Counted from the stretch's first letter, positions 20,242 through 32,690 are shown. The stretch: DNA of 64,000 bases from Zygnema cylindricum (GCA_037447655.1 JBBHKE010000417.1:62001-126000), one strand, 5' to 3'. Program-made: numbers and translations. The notes: generated by a model from the sequence alone, not told the origin.

Positions 20242-20312
20242 CTCCTCCTAAGTTTTGGATGTTTTAGCTTTAAGTAATCATATACTGGTAAATCTAATAT
20301 TTTATCAAATCT

Positions 20313-21424
20313 TTAGTCACCATACCAATCACTCCAATATTTATCCCGTTTAAACAATGATTTTTCCCATTGAAGGTGTCGGTAATTCCACCTCAAAAAT
20401 GTATTTTCCGGTCTTTTGTGTTGCCGCCTTTGGAGTTGGTTTCTTCTCCAACTGGTCTTTGTTAATATGTATCTTCTTCTTTTTTTCTTACTACATTCTG
20501 GTCTCCTTATAGAATTTATACTTCTCTTATAGTTTGTCTTCCCACTAACTCTATAACGTGTGGATTTCCTCACTGATTTTTTGTATTTTTCCGTAGATAT
20601 GCCACACCCGTTAAGTGTATGCATCCTGAAGATTTTTATTTTGATCCCCTTTTCATTTAGCTGCTCTTTCCACCTTTTAATAGTCTTTCTTAATTTCCAT
20701 ATTCCTCCAATATTATGACCTTTTCCGCACCCATAAACTTCTTTTCTGAGCCTCATTTTCTTAACAATTTCTACCGGTCTTTCTCTGAGTTCATTAATTT
20801 TTAAATCCACATTCTTTTCCACTTCTGATGATAATTCCCCATCTTTGTGAGTTCTCCATTTCTTCTCTCATCATCTTCCTCATTTTCTTTACTTTTCTTG
20901 TAATCTTCTCTTTGCTGTTCTCTAAGTTTTGTTTTCAGTTTAGTATTCTCTATTTCTAAAGAATGTTTTTCAACCAAATTTAAGTTTACTTCTCTAACTT
21001 TCGTCTCTTCAAGAAACCCTTTCCTTTGTAAGTCATTCACACACATCAATTTATCACAAGAAATAGTCTCAAAAACCGAACCTTTTTCACTCTCTTTTTC
21101 TTCCACAATATCTTCGGTGACCACACTATTTTCATTTTCATCCAGTTCAACTTTTGGGTGCCCTTCACTCCCGTCAACTCCTCCTATTTTAATCCCTTCT
21201 TTTCGTAGGTTTATATCACTCACTAATTTGTTATTGGAAACATTGCGAGTGGACAAATCCTTTTCTGTTACCTCTTCCTCCACTCCATTTTCTGTGGCAA
21301 CAAATTTCCCCTTTCCTTCCTCTTTCACCATATTCCGAAAAACATAGACAGTCGGAAAGTAAACGAATTCGTCGACGAAAGGAGTAAGCATTTTGTCATC
21401 GGTCGAGTCTTGTCTGTCACTCAT
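20313..21424 (-). pseudogene. X1 downstream region of unknown function (two frames)
   Basis: A 207-codon frame (21424-20801) is strongly acidic, rich in Glu, Asp, Asn and Lys, and its last 80 residues look like a coiled coil (ENTKLKTKLREQQRED). It overlaps by 22 nt a 169-codon frame (20822-20313) that is very basic and ends rich in aromatic residues (FLRWNYRH, KYWSDWYGD). I recognise neither. They occupy the place where pol would be. Both carry Met starts, but the overlap and basic/acidic switch suggest that one long frame was shifted. Function unknown. Confidence 0.45.
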
Positions 21425-21499
21425 AAAAGCACTTGTTTCCTTCCTTATTGAGGGTCAATCTCGGTGGTTGTCCCATCCATCTCTAAATTTTCCTGTAAC

Positions 21500-22273
21500 A
21501 CATGCTATTTTATATGATGGACATACCCTAAAGGTAAGTCCTAAGTCATTACAATAACAACAATTTTTAAGTCCATTTCTGGACATAGTGTTACTTCTAA
21601 TTTTCCTAAACTATGACTTAGAGACCTCCATATTCCTCTCATTTGATAAAACCACTTTACTAGCCTCTTCATCTAAAACAAATCTTCTTGCTAATGTTAA
21701 GTTCCAATCCTTTTTATCAATTGAAACCAATCTATCTAATGCACTCTTACATTCTTTAGGTATGCTTCTCATTAACAAGAGAGCTTGTTGAGCATCTGTA
21801 AAGTTTCCTCCTACCAACTCATTTTCTACAAATAACACTTCTAACTCAATACACTGTTTCTTCATATTACCTCCCACATACTCTACTTCTAGCTCAATAC
21901 ACTATTTCTCCATACTACCTCCCATATACTTATATTCAACTATTTTAGTCACATTACTGCACTAGTGATATATAGAAGTCTTTTGATACGTACATTCTAA
22001 GCACTTCCATAATTCAGTTGCACCCTTAAAACTTCGATATGACATTACCAATTTCTCAGTCAAGGAGGTCTTGATAACTGTTAGACACTCATTTTTCTTC
22101 TTTTTCCATCCATGTGATGTTTTGCCCAAAGTCCCATCCACCACATCCGTTAGCTCCATCGTCTCGAAGTAGCTCTCGAGCATGCACTTCCAATAGTGAT
22201 AGTTAGATCTATCAAATATGTGTAGCCATGGGCATGGGCTTGTAACCTGTTGTCCATAGCCTATTTCAGCAAT
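21500..22273 (-). pseudogene. gag: X1 Gag (Copia UBN2-type), broken
   Basis: The frame begins inside the right LTR (22271-22273 is ATT here but ATG in the left LTR), crosses the LTR end and PBS, and continues into SNYHYWK..ML, TDVVDGT, and LVMSYRSFKGATELWKCL, all hallmarks of the UBN2 Gag N-terminal part. After a stop at 21962 a second frame (21877-21611) gives the C-terminal capsid part (NFTDAQQALLLMRSIP, LARRFVLDEE). A 45-bp tandem duplication lies near 21850-21940. A zinc knuckle follows near 21565-21525 as C-x2-C-x4-L-x4-C, with the His replaced by Leu. The protein would form particles, and may have relied on enzymes of an autonomous relative. Confidence 0.75.
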
Positions 22274-23715
22274 AGATTACTCACAGAAGACACCCACAGA
22301 CTACCCCAAAACAACTGTGTTTCAGACAGCGCAGATCACTCCACAATACTTAAAAGTAATTCAAACTACACAAATATGCAGTATATACTGGACACTATAA
22401 CCTCCCAAAATTACAGCCAGATACACAAAGGGTTCCACGCAATAGGATCTCCAAAGTTTCCCAAAAACAGTTGACAACTTACCAACCTAGCCAGGTAGAC
22501 TCCTCACACAATTCTACAGGAAAATAAGAACAGAATGAAACTACACACATATATATTTTTCTATATCATAGAACATCCACACAAAGTTTTATATCAAGAT
22601 ATCAATCAGAGTGATCACACTGACAGGCCAAAGATGTAAAAAAACAGTTTGCCATAACTTTGATAAACTTAGCTGATTATAAAATAAAACTAAGTCCTAC
22701 AAGTTTATACTCACAAAGTTATCTACTGAGACCTAAACTAATAAAATAACTACACGTGTAATTAAGTACTCTACTAAATAGAGACAATGTACGTTAACGG
22801 TACGTCTACTCTACCAGAGGTACGTCCAAACCCTAATTATGACATTTATCTAATTTCACTATTGTAACACTAAAAGCTAATTCACTACATACAAATTATA
22901 GTTGTTTCAGATATTTACAAATACGAGCCGCACATGAATTGTGCAACTTGCTTAGTCAGCAATTAGTGAATCCGTCCGAACGGCTATAACCGTCCGTACA
23001 AGTCAACTTCGAATTTGTGGATCGCCGTTAGATGTAGAGTAAATCTTATCTGTGGATGACACGCATCCAGTAACTTTGTCCCAATGTGGTCCCACTTCGA
23101 TTCGAGTCTGTCGACTCGATTTGTATCCTCCGTTCGTTTTTATCGCGTGTGTCAGGATAGGTCACATAAGTCCAACTGAGTGTGGTCGTGTGGTACGAAG
23201 CACCTGAGTGCGTACGACGTGCTTCTTAACTTGTGGTCCAACGTCAATCCTGACCGTCGACACGATTCGAATCAACGGTCATTACGGCAGATCGTACTAT
23301 CTATTTCCTTTAAATGTAATTCAGATTATGTCCGTTCGATTATGCGAATCCATTTGGACTTTTCCGTAAAAACTGTAGTCTTCAATTGACGACACGTGTC
23401 CCTACAGAAGTACAATATACTCAAGACTACTTTTGCTACTGTCATACTATATATGGTAAGTATTACATCATGCTTCCTAAAAAATATTCTAAGTCCTAAA
23501 AGTCTCCCCTCACAGCCTCATCTACTGAGAACTAAAGCTTTCAAATTACAACATTCCCTTAAAGCTTTAGACTCAGTACCTCACTCCATTCGCAGATCTT
23601 TCTATTGTAATGATAGTATATACAAAAGCAAAAACGTAGAAAATATTCAAAGTTAAAACAAAATTCCCTCTCATAACCTCTACTACTAAACATCTAAAAC
23701 TATACAAAAACAACA
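22248..23715 (-). repeat. X1 5' LTR (short form, 1.47 kb)
   Basis: Starts TGTTGTCCATAGCC after a PBS-like GGTTACAAGCCC (minus strand), ends AAAAACAACA. Contains GATTCGAATCAACGG near 23264, a B-box-like palindrome shared with F-type LTRs. Confidence 0.75.
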
Positions 23716-23720
23716 AGTAT

Positions 23721-23808
23721 TACACAAAAATATTCAAAAAATATTCTAAGTCCTTTTGGATTCCTCTCACAACTCTATCATTTGAAATAAAGATTTCAAA
23801 TTTCAACA
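23721..23808 (-). repeat. F 3' LTR, right segment
   Basis: Continues F's LTR after X1 to TTTCAACA at 23808. Next to it, 23809-23825 reads on the minus strand as CTAAATATTTAGGTGAG, a weak purine tract. Confidence 0.7.
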
Positions 23809-23819
23809 CTCACCTAAAT

Positions 23820-24846
23820 ATTTAGACTCAATTACTCACTTAGTCCAACAGCCTCTTTGCAAATTTGCAACTTAGGAGCAAGAAGGGCTTTAGTAAACAT
23901 GTCAGCCACCATCTCCTCATCAGGTAAATTACACAATTTAATCACTTTTTGAAGCAATTTTTCTATGAAATTTTTTTAACATTCATATGTTTGCTTTTAA
24001 AATAATAATTAGGGTTAGAGGCAATGGCAATGGTTGCCTGGTTGTCACACTAGATAAACTGAGGACTTGTTTGCATATACCCAAGTTCTTCTAAAAAAGA
24101 CTCAACCCATTAGAGCTCCTTTAGGGCAGAAGCTGATGCCATGTATTCTGACTCCATTTTGGATTGAGCAGTAACCTTTTGTAGTTTGCTACTCCAACAT
24201 CAAGTTCCATCTCCAATCTTAAAAACAAAACATGTTTTAGATTTTTCGGCTTGGCATATCCTGATAGTTAACGTTGCTCTACGTCTGTAATTTCACTTCT
24301 CCTTCTCCGAGTACAAGCTTAAGATTTTGAGTGCCTGCAAGATATCACAACACCGTTTTTGTTGCTTCCCACTCTGCCTTTTTAGGATTCTGCACACTTC
24401 TACTCTAGACCCCAGCAGCAGGAGCGATATCAAGTCTTGTACAGTTCATAAAATATGTAAGACTTCTAACTACCTGTTGATATGGCTTTGAAGCCATAAA
24501 CTCCTCCTTCCTTGACTCTAGACTCTCACACACCATTATGCCTGAATCTGAATCCCTTCCTTCCAATTTCTGCCTGAATTCCATGGGAGTTACATATCCC
24601 TATCCATCTTTCATTTCAAATCTTTCCAACATATTACATATTCACTCTTTCTGAGGTAATATAACCAGCCTTTTGTTTCTGTCTCTTCCTACTTGTATGC
24701 CAAATATATACTTGGCCTCACCGAGATCGTTCATCTCAAACCTAGACCTTAAAACGGCTTTCAAACTGTTTATTTCATCCATTGACTTACTTATTAATAG
24801 TAGGGCATCCACATATACAACAATGTATACTAACCCATCTTCTCTT
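23820..24846 (-). pseudogene. F pol: RNase H and C-terminal RT
   Basis: On the minus strand, with stops, homology runs from the RT region at the right (MDEINSLKAVL, RFEMNDLGEAKYIFG, about 24700-24790) through the RNase H ME-AEYMAS and CDNQATIAIA segments (24020-24180) to the K-L-x-I-C-K tail near 23850. It is distinctly diverged from the A-E families. It continues across I1 at 31198. Confidence 0.75.
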
Positions 24847-24851
24847 TGTAA

Positions 24852-25861
24852 TGCAATTCTATGTCCTCCATTGGACTACATAATTTAGAAAGCCTCTAGA
24901 TAGCTTTTAGCTATCCCACTTCAAGCTAGAACCACTGGTGCCCTAGAAAATAAATTAAAAGTCTGACTAAACCCATGTGCACCTTGGACTCACATGAGTC
25001 CATAGCAAAAAGAATCACTAAAAACGGCCAACCAGCGGATAAGTTATGAGCCGGCAAAAAATGCCAATTTTATAAAAAAGCTCTCTAAGATAGAGGTGAA
25101 TACCTACCAAATTTTCCTAAGTCCTAAACCCCTTTGACAACCCTTATCTACTGAAGTAGGAACCAATCACAAGACTGTAAAGTATAGAAAGGTACTACGG
25201 TGGACGTCCTTTCTGTATGGCCTGTGTACGACAAAGCCACTAAGTGGACGCGTGTCATCCTTCCACTCGTCCGTATGTTCTCCGGAATTCTTGCGACCAA
25301 ATGTTATCCCTCCACTTGGAGCTAGATCATACCACGTCCATAAACGCCAAATTGACCATTCCGCAATCGCGATAGTGATATATGCCGTCGGATTAAATCC
25401 GACATTAAATGTCGGCCGTCGAAACAAATGTCCGATTCATTTGTTTCTTGCGAAATGACGCCCGCACCGAAACTTTAACTAGTTCTATGATCCTTTGTTC
25501 ACATTTTAGTTAATCGGTTTCAAGATAATGTATACGTTTAAATATGTATCAAACCCTATGTACTTTAACGGACTTTTACAACGGACTTGTTACAGCTAAC
25601 GGCTATGCCATACTATAGCGGTCGGAGGTTCGGGTCCTTTCGAACTCAATCTTTTGTTGAGAGTGACATAAGTCATTCTTTAGTCTTGCCTGTTAAACTA
25701 AGGCAACCATGGCTCAACCACCCTCTTTATCTTTCAGTGACTACAACAAGTATGGTGGCTAGAGAGAGGAGGTGGAGGCAGGCTCTCAGCCCTTTTCTTT
25801 TTCTTATTTTACTGATCAATTTAGAACTAGAAAATACCCTATAAATCTAGTAATTTCAACA
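24852..25861 (-). repeat. I1 3' LTR
   Basis: Starts TGCAATTCTATG, ends AATTTCAACA. The minus-strand ATGGAGGACATAGAATTGCA ends the LTR, start codon 20 nt from the end. The adjacent purine tract is the minus strand of CTCCCCTTATTTTCTA (25862-25877). Confidence 0.9.
25590..25655 (+). other. tRNA-like block in I1 3' LTR (antisense)
   Basis: AGCTAACGGCTATGCC followed by GGTTCGGGTCC, one mismatch from the G copy's perfect B box. The second I1 LTR copy is at 30921-30983 with TGTTCGAGTCC. Confidence 0.6.
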
Positions 25862-25874
25862 CTCCCCTTATTTT

Positions 25875-28800
25875 CTAGTCTAACTTTAAATTCAGTTTTA
25901 GTCCACAGCTTTCTTTGCAAAATTTTAACTTCGGAGAAGGCACTAGTTTTGTCATCAAATCAGCAACTATTTCCTCATCTGATCTATATACAAGATTCAC
26001 AATCTTATTCTCCACTTTTTCTCTCACAAAACTCAAACTTATGTCCGTAGGCTTAGCATTGAAATGATGTTTTAGATTAGCTGGAATTGCAATGGCAGCT
26101 TCATTATAACAAAACACTTCAGGCACTCTCTTTTTCATATACCCTGATTCTTGCAACAAGGATTTGACCCACATTAAGACTTTCACAGGAGAACAATAGG
26201 CCATGTACTCAGTCTCATTAGTGGACTAAGCAACCACCTTTTGTTGTTTGCTGCTCTAACAACAAGCACCTTCCCCCACATATATCACATATCCAGAAGT
26301 GCATCTTCTCATAGGTGCATCCCTATAACTGGCATCACTCCAAGTAGTGATATTAGTGTGCTCCCCTCCCAAATGCAACCATAACTCTATAGTTCTTACC
26401 AAATATCTCATCAATCTCTTGGCTGCCTCCCAATCTTTCTTCCTAAGATCCTTAAGACTCCTACTGAGGACTCCTACTACCGCCGCTATAACCGGCCTTG
26501 TACAGTTCATAAAATAGATCAAACTACCTACAACCTGTCTATAACGAATAGACTTTATAAACTATGTCTTCTCCAGACTCATCTGATCATCTAAGATTAT
26601 CACTCCTCTTTACACTCCCATCACTTACTTTCTTCAAGTCCATGGGAGTGGTACAACTGTTTGCCTTTTCCATCTAAAATTTCTCAAGCATATTACTTAT
26701 TGCTTCTTTCTGAGTAAGTCTGATAATCCTTTCCCCCTGTCTCTCCCCATTTGGATCCCCAAAATATATCTTGCCTCCCCAAAATCCTTAACATCAAATA
26801 TGTTTTTAAGTCTTTCTTTAATTTAATGATCTTTTCCAAAGATTTACTCAACACAAGCAGATCATCCACATAAATAGCAATAAAAATGACACCATTCTCA
26901 TTTCAAACATATAGATAGAATGGTCAGAGTTGATCCAGATATATCCCACACTGGTGAGAAACTCATCTAGTTTCTTATTCCACTGTCGGAGAGCCTGTTC
27001 TAGTCCATATAAGGACTTTATGAGCCAGCAGACTTTGCTCTCTTCTCCTTCCTCCACAAATCCCTTTGGTTGCCTCATTAAAATATCTTCCTCTAACCCA
27101 CCATTAAGAAAGGCAATCAAAATATACATCTGGTGTATTTCCATGTCTTCCACTGTTGCCAGACTGAGGAGAATCCTTACTGATTGGAACTGAACAACAA
27201 GAGCAAAAGTCTTATCATTGTCAATCCCCTCCTTTTGGATGAACCCCTTTGCTACCAATCGAGCCTTATATCTCTCAATGGTATTATCTGGGTACAGTTT
27301 TAGTTTAAACACTATTTACAGCCAATCAATTTTCTTTCCGGAGGATAGTCCGCTATTTCCAAAGTATTTGCTTCAATGATAGAGGCCATCCCATCATTTA
27401 TGGCTTGTATCTATCAGTCTTTCTTTGGACTATTTACCGCCTCCGAGTATAACTAAGGCTCATCTGGGTGAGATAGCTAAATTACCTTGTGAGCGGCCTA
27501 TTTTTCTTAAATCCTTTTGTTGCTCATTCTCCCTCCCTCAAACTCCGAAGTTGGGATAGAGGGAAGCCTTAGATTTCTCCTTACTGTCTCATCGGCTCCC
27601 TTATCCATGGAAGTCGGTGCCGGTTCCTCCTCTTTTGACTCCTCAAAGTCTATAGGAATATATGAGGTTTTCGGTGGATCTCTTGTGTCTTGGATCTCTC
27701 GTGAATCTGCAATCTATGTCTCACTGATGTCCCTTTCAGGATGGACAAAGTCCTCCTCACCTTCAGACTCAAATCTGATTCTTATCATCTAGGTATATTT
27801 AAAGGGGTCAAATGACTTCCCTTCATCCATGACAACTAGATGTTTGACCAGAATGATACCTCTTTTTGTTAAGTCATAGACTTTATATCCCTTGACATCC
27901 TCATCATATCCTACAAAGTATCCAGGTTTTCCCTTAGCATCTTGTTTCCAGTTTTTCCTATCCGTGTCAAGACTCTAAACTTGGCTACCAAATACTTTAA
28001 GGTGAGAGATATCTGTTTTCCTTCCAACCCATCTCTCATAAGGTGTCATTCCCTTCATAGTTGAGGTAAAGACTCTATTATTAATGTACTAAGTACTGTT
28101 CATGGCTTTTGCCCAAAAATTCTTTTCTATTTTCTTGTCGGCCAACATACTGTATAAACTATCGCCTAGTGTTCCGTTCTGCCTCTCACCTACCCCATTT
28201 TGTTCCAAGTTATATGGTACGGTTTTTTGGTGCTGAACACCCTCATCTGTTAATTATTCCTCAAACTGGTTAGAGGTATATTCCCCCCCATTATCACTCC
28301 TTCTTCTCTTAATCAGGGTTCCATGCAACTTCTCACTCCAGGCTTTATATTCTTTGAAGTAAGTAGATGCTTAGACTTTGTTATTAGGAAGTAGACTCTA
28401 GAGTATCTAGACTAGTCATTTGTTATTGTCAACTTAAACCTTTTTCCTCCAACCGAAGGTACTTTTGCAGGTCCCCAGATATCTGTGTGGGCTAGATCTA
28501 GTACCTTCTCACCTCTATATGTGGCGACTTGGGAAAGGGAAGTTTGTGAGCCTTACCTAGAGCAGAGCCACTATAATCATCAATCATTTAATTATCCTTA
28601 AACTCAATGCCTTCTACTACCCCAAGATTTTTCATTTCCTTAAATCTATCAAAATACACATGCCCCAATTGCTTATGCCAAATCATCAACTTTGGAACAC
28701 CAACATAGTAAGCATTTTTTTTTCATTACTCACGTTAAGCCTAACCATTCCTTGGCTACCCTTGTCTGTCGTGAAGTAAACTTCATCCCCTTACTTAGCT

Positions 28801-29160
28801 GTAAAGACTCCCTTTCTAGTGAAGGTATCAAACTTTATGTCATCCAACACAGACGTAGAGACAATATTTTTACTAAGCTGAGGAATGTAGAGTACATTTG
28901 AGAATGTGAGTATAGAAGTCTTTCCCTCCACTAAAAATTTCAGATCTACCACTCCCACTAGATCAGTTGTAACCACTCCCCCATCTCCATACTCTATCTT
29001 TACAATAGGGATTTTTCTTAGCTTAGTAAAGAGATGTTTATCACGACACATATGCATAGAAGCACCTGAGTGGATGATCCATCTTTCTTGTGGAGATTCC
29101 CGAATTGCTTCAATTTCCGAGGGATCTCCTTCTCCTTTAGACTAATGTTAAGAAGAAGCT
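25875..29160 (-). pseudogene. pol: I1 pol (broken)
   Basis: From right to left on the minus strand: protease with DSGAS and GDGGVVTT (about 29060-28960), the spacer and HHCC finger (about 28700-28540), integrase with HTDIWG (near 28480), NRT-like E region near 28180, then the acidic pre-RT linker (27800-27520), RT from about 27320 with a degraded YVDD near 26860, and RNase H 26520-26150, ending at 25875 with the K-x-V-P-S-P-K-L tail. Integrase has many stops, and the RT catalytic motif reads FMWMI in the open frame. Clearly dead. Confidence 0.85.
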
Positions 29161-30204
29161 CCCTATCCTCCTCCTCAAATGACTCATCCTCGGTTTCTCT
29201 TTTCACTTTTGTGACCACAAGTGCCTTCTTCTTCCCTTTGGAAGAACCCCCTCCACGGGTCTCTTAGAGCCTCAGCTCCGACAGCTTAACACAATCTGCT
29301 ATAAAGTGTCCTGGCTTTTTCCAAAAATGACAAAGACCCTTTGGAGGCCTCATTTCTCCAGACTAATCTTTTTCCCCTTTGTACGGTTTTTTCGGGTCAT
29401 TCCCCCATCGGTCCCCTCCTGTAGCTAGAGCTTGAATGCTCTTTCCTCCTCTCCTAATTTCCATTGTGTTTTCGTGCACAAGTATCATCCGGACCACTGT
29501 ATTCCACTTCCATGAAATATCAATCATTTCTTGTACTCGATACACTATGTTCTCGTACTCGTCTGGTAACTTCAAGATGAGAGTGTTGACTTTCATTTTC
29601 ATTTTACTTGTCCACCCGGCACTTTCCATCTCTATATACAAACAAGAGGGATCATTATAATAATCTAACATCTTTCCTCTTTTGTAAATGTATCTCACTA
29701 CCTTTTGCTCGGCCAACTTGAGCTCCTAAATAGTACCCGCTCTATAGATCTCAACGAAACTCACCCATAACTCCTCCGCCTTGTAAATATGAAGGTGAGG
29801 GGTGGCTAAAGTTTGAGTGAGGTGTCATAGAATGAAGTTATTGGCAACCATGTTAACGTCTTCCCACATTTGAGTATCGTTCTCCAAGGTCTTCACGGCC
29901 GCAGCTCAAAGACCGTAGCAATAGGAGTGAGGGGTGTTTCCTTCCCTTTCCCCTTTTCGGACACACTGCTGTTCCCATCGTCTGCCTCCTCGGCTGAAGC
30001 AGTCGTTGTTGCAGGAAACCTTACTCCTCCAAATAATGGTGGAGTTCATGAAGGTGGACGTTTCACTTGTCCACTGACGATACCCAAGTATTGTTTTTCG
30101 TACAGAACCCACATCATCATGGCTTCCCATTAGATGAACCCAGATCCATTGAAGGTGGGCACCCTAGAGGGTGGGCCCATAACCTGCAATTTTGTGTCCT
30201 CCAT
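29160..30204 (-). pseudogene. gag: I1 gag (broken)
   Basis: ATG on the minus strand at 30204-30202, 20 nt before the LTR end; the frame crosses the PBS into GPPSRVPTFNGSGFI and meets TAA where the family has Tyr. Capsid helices follow near 29870-29720, then LPDEYENIVYRVQ (about 29575-29535), IEIRRGGKS and the zinc knuckle region near 29350-29290 with CHFWKKPGHF, in which a Cys is replaced by Trp. Multiple stops. Confidence 0.8.
30170..30184 (-). other. Primer-binding site of I1
   Basis: The plus strand reads GGTGGGCCCATAACC, identical to the anticodon arm of plant initiator tRNA-Met; the element strand is its complement, 15 of 15. Confidence 0.85.
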
Positions 30205-31192
30205 TAGACTACAGAATTTAAGAATCCTCTCGATAGTTTTTAACTAACCCACTTAGAGCCACAACCACAGCTGCCCTTTAAGAGATACTGACAATATCAA
30301 TGCACCTCTGTGCAGTCTGGACTCCCTTGATTCCGTAGCAAAAAGAATCACTTAAAACGGCCCACCAAGCGATAAGTTATGAGCTGGCAAAAAATGCTAA
30401 TTTTATATTAAGCTCTCTAAGAGAGAGGTGGCTACCTACCAAATTTTCCTACGTCCTAAACCCCTCTCACAACCCCTATCTACTAATGTATGAACCAATC
30501 ACACGACTGTAAAGTATAGAAAGGTATTACGGCCGACGTCTTTTCTCTACGGCCTGTGTACGACAAGGCCACTAAGTGGACGCGTGTCATCTTTCCACTC
30601 GTCCGTATGTTCTCCGCAATTCTCGCGACCAAATGTTATCCCTCCACGTGGCCCCACGTCATCCCACGTCCGTAAACGCCAAATTAACCATTCCGCGATC
30701 TCGGCAGTGATATATGCTGTTGGATTAAATTTGACATTAAATGTCGGTCGTCGAAACAAATGTCCGATAAATTTGTTTCGTGCGAAATGACGTCCGCACT
30801 TAAAATTTTACTAGTTCTATATTCCTTTGTTCACATTTTAATTAATCAGTTTCAAGTTAATGTATATGTTTAAATATGTATCAAACCCCGTGTACTTTAA
30901 TGGACTTCTACAACAGACTAGTTAGAGCTAACGGCTACGCCGTACTCTACCGGTCAGATGTTCGAGTCCTGTCGGACTCAACCTTTTGTTGAGAGTGACT
31001 TATGTCACTCTTTAGTCTTGCCTGTGGAGCTAAGGCAGCCATGGCTCAACCACCCTCTCTATCCTTCAGTGACTACAACAAGTATGGTGGCTAGAGAGAG
31101 GAGGTGGAGGCATGCTGTCGGCCCTTTTTTTTTTCTTATTTTACTGATCAATTTAGACATGAAAATACCCTATAAATCTGGTAATTTCATCA
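30185..31192 (-). repeat. I1 5' LTR
   Basis: Pairs with 24852-25861. Its outer end reads CATCA where the other copy has CAACA. Confidence 0.9.
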
Positions 31193-31197
31193 TGTAA

Positions 31198-31756
31198 GTC
31201 ATATGCACAATGATCTGAGTTAATTCTCTTAAATCCTATCCTAGTAATAAACTTATCTAATTTCAAATTCCATTGTCGCAGGGCTTTTTTAAGCCCATAC
31301 AGAGATTTCATCATATTACACACTAATTTTTCCTTTCTTTATCCTACATACATTTCAGGTTGCTTCATATAAATGGTTTCTACTAACTCTCTATGCAAGA
31401 AGGCCGTTTTATTATCGATTTGATGTATTTCTATATTCTCTATAGCCGTTGGACTTAGCAAAATTCTGACAGTGGAAAATATGACAACTAGAGAAAAGGT
31501 ATCTTCAAAGTCAATACCTTCTTTTTGATTCTACCCTTTGGCCACTAGTCTGGCCATATAACTTTTAATGGTGTTTTCTGAGTTCAGCATCACGTTGAAT
31601 ACCCATTTGTTGCCGATGGCTTTTTTGCCTGGAGGAAAATCCACCAGCTCCCATGTTTGTGCCTCCATAATGGACTTCATTTCATCGTTTGCCGCCTCGA
31701 TCCACTGATTTCTCTCACAACTCTTTCAACTGAAATAAAGATTTCAAATTACAACA
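31198..31756 (-). pseudogene. F RT (N-terminal part) and remnant of F 5' LTR
   Basis: On the minus strand 31706-31198 encodes the start of a Copia RT: ANDEMKSIMEAQTWELVDFPP, then KWVFNVMLNSENTIK, one TAG near 31540, and TAFLHRELVETIYMKQPE. It is continuous with 24846 across I1. At 31707 it joins about 50 bp matching the end of F's LTR (CTCTCACAACTCT..TTACAACA). So most of the element upstream of RT was deleted. Confidence 0.75.
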
Positions 31757-31761
31757 ACGGA

Positions 31762-32518
31762 TAGGACCGAATACTATTCTGTATGTCGATTATTTTATAG
31801 GACCTAGGATGAAATCCTAATTTGACTGCCTATCATTTGGAATGGGCTTTGCCTTGTGCTTCCTTGGTCTTTTAAGGCACCCATGGTTGACTTTAATTTT
31901 CAGTTACTACGACAAGTGTGTTGGCTTATGAAAACCTTGCACAAAGTGACTGAAGTAGAAATGTAGACAAATACCCTTTTCAACACTCCCTTTATTTTAT
32001 AATCTACCATTTGCTTCCTTTCGCACTTCTCCCTACAAAAATTCAATTTAGGAGAAGGAACAGGCTTGGTTATCATGTCTGCTACCATCTTCCCATTAGG
32101 TTTATATTCCAAACCGGTGATTCTATTCTCTACTTTCCCCTTAACAAAGCTCAGCCTGATATCCATGTCCTTTGCTTTGAAATGATGCTTTGGATTTGCT
32201 GCAATTGCAAATGCAACCTGATTATCACAAAAAAAAAAGCATTTTATTCTCCATATAACCAAGTTCTTGAAACAATGATTTCACCTACATCAATCTGTTC
32301 ACAATAGAACAAGGGCCATATACTCAACCTCCATGGTGGACTGAGCAATCATTTTCTGTTGCTTGCTGCTCCAACAACAAACCATATTCCCAACATATAA
32401 CACATATCTAGATCTACACCTTTTTATTGGATCATCCCCATAACTGGCATTACTCTAACTAGTGATGTCAGTATTATCCCTCCCTAAATCGAAACACATA
32501 CCTCTAATTTTTTTCGAT
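31762..32518 (-). pseudogene. D 3' LTR right segment (31762-31985) and RNase H end
   Basis: 31762-31985 completes D's LTR, ending TTTTCAACA; the purine tract is the minus strand of 31986-32000. RNase H follows: the K-P-V-P-S-P-K-L tail, EYKPNGKMVADM, KAKDMDIRLSFVKGKVENR, CDNQVAFAIA (near 32230), then SNAS/TSGY-like parts to 32518. D's frame then resumes at 52360 beyond element A. Confidence 0.8.
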
Positions 32519-32523
32519 TACCT

Positions 32524-32690
32524 TGTAGAAATTAATGGTTCATTAAATATTTTCAAGGTCTAAAATGAAATACAAAAAAGAATCCGAGGCAGTCTGCCTC
32601 TAACTTCTCAATTTAGCTCCGACACTTGTCGCAATCACTGAAGGTGGAAGAGGGAGCTTCAGCCATAGCTGCTTGTGCTCACCAAAGAGA
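32524..32690 (+). repeat. A 5' LTR (first ~165 bp only)
   Basis: Matches 51290-51475. The join to gag lies within AGAGAGACAAAGGA, a sequence nearly shared by LTR (51470) and gag (10553), so the deletion used about 9 bp of microhomology. Confidence 0.8.

Larger units (their letters stand above)
17342..23715 (-). mobile_element. X1: non-autonomous Gag-encoding LTR retrotransposon
   Basis: LTRs 17342-20241 and 22248-23715 start TGTTGTCC and end AAAAACAAC(A/G). Flanks AGCAT (17337-17341) and AGTAT (23716-23720) differ by one base. The internal region of 2006 bp has a purine tract (minus strand of 20242-20253), a PBS-like GGTTACAAGCCCATG next to the right LTR, a Copia-type Gag and an unknown region. 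There is no protease, integrase, RT or RNase H signature. It is inserted in F's 3' LTR. Confidence 0.75.
24852..31192 (-). mobile_element. Copia element I1 with TSD
   Basis: LTRs 24852-25861 (1010 bp) and 30185-31192 (1008 bp), TSD TGTAA at 24847-24851 and 31193-31197. The internal region carries a purine tract, pol, gag and an exact PBS in minus orientation. Coding is heavily decayed. It is inserted in F's RT: F's frame resumes on both sides. Confidence 0.92.
15531..31756 (-). mobile_element. Copia element F, containing X1 and I1
   Basis: Bounded by TGTTGTTCTAC at 15531 and TTACAACA at 31756, with near-identical flanks ATGGA (15526-15530) and ACGGA (31757-31761). It holds a 3' LTR (interrupted by X1), RNase H and RT (interrupted by I1) and only the last ~50 bp of a 5' LTR. 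Gag, protease, integrase and most of the 5' LTR have been deleted. It sits inside the tRNA-like block of D's 3' LTR. Confidence 0.75.

Noticed and set aside
25252-25458. Recurrent ~68-codon plus-strand frame in I1 LTRs (also 30584-30790)
   Set aside because: Present only as LTR duplicates; conserved DNA, not protein, explains it.
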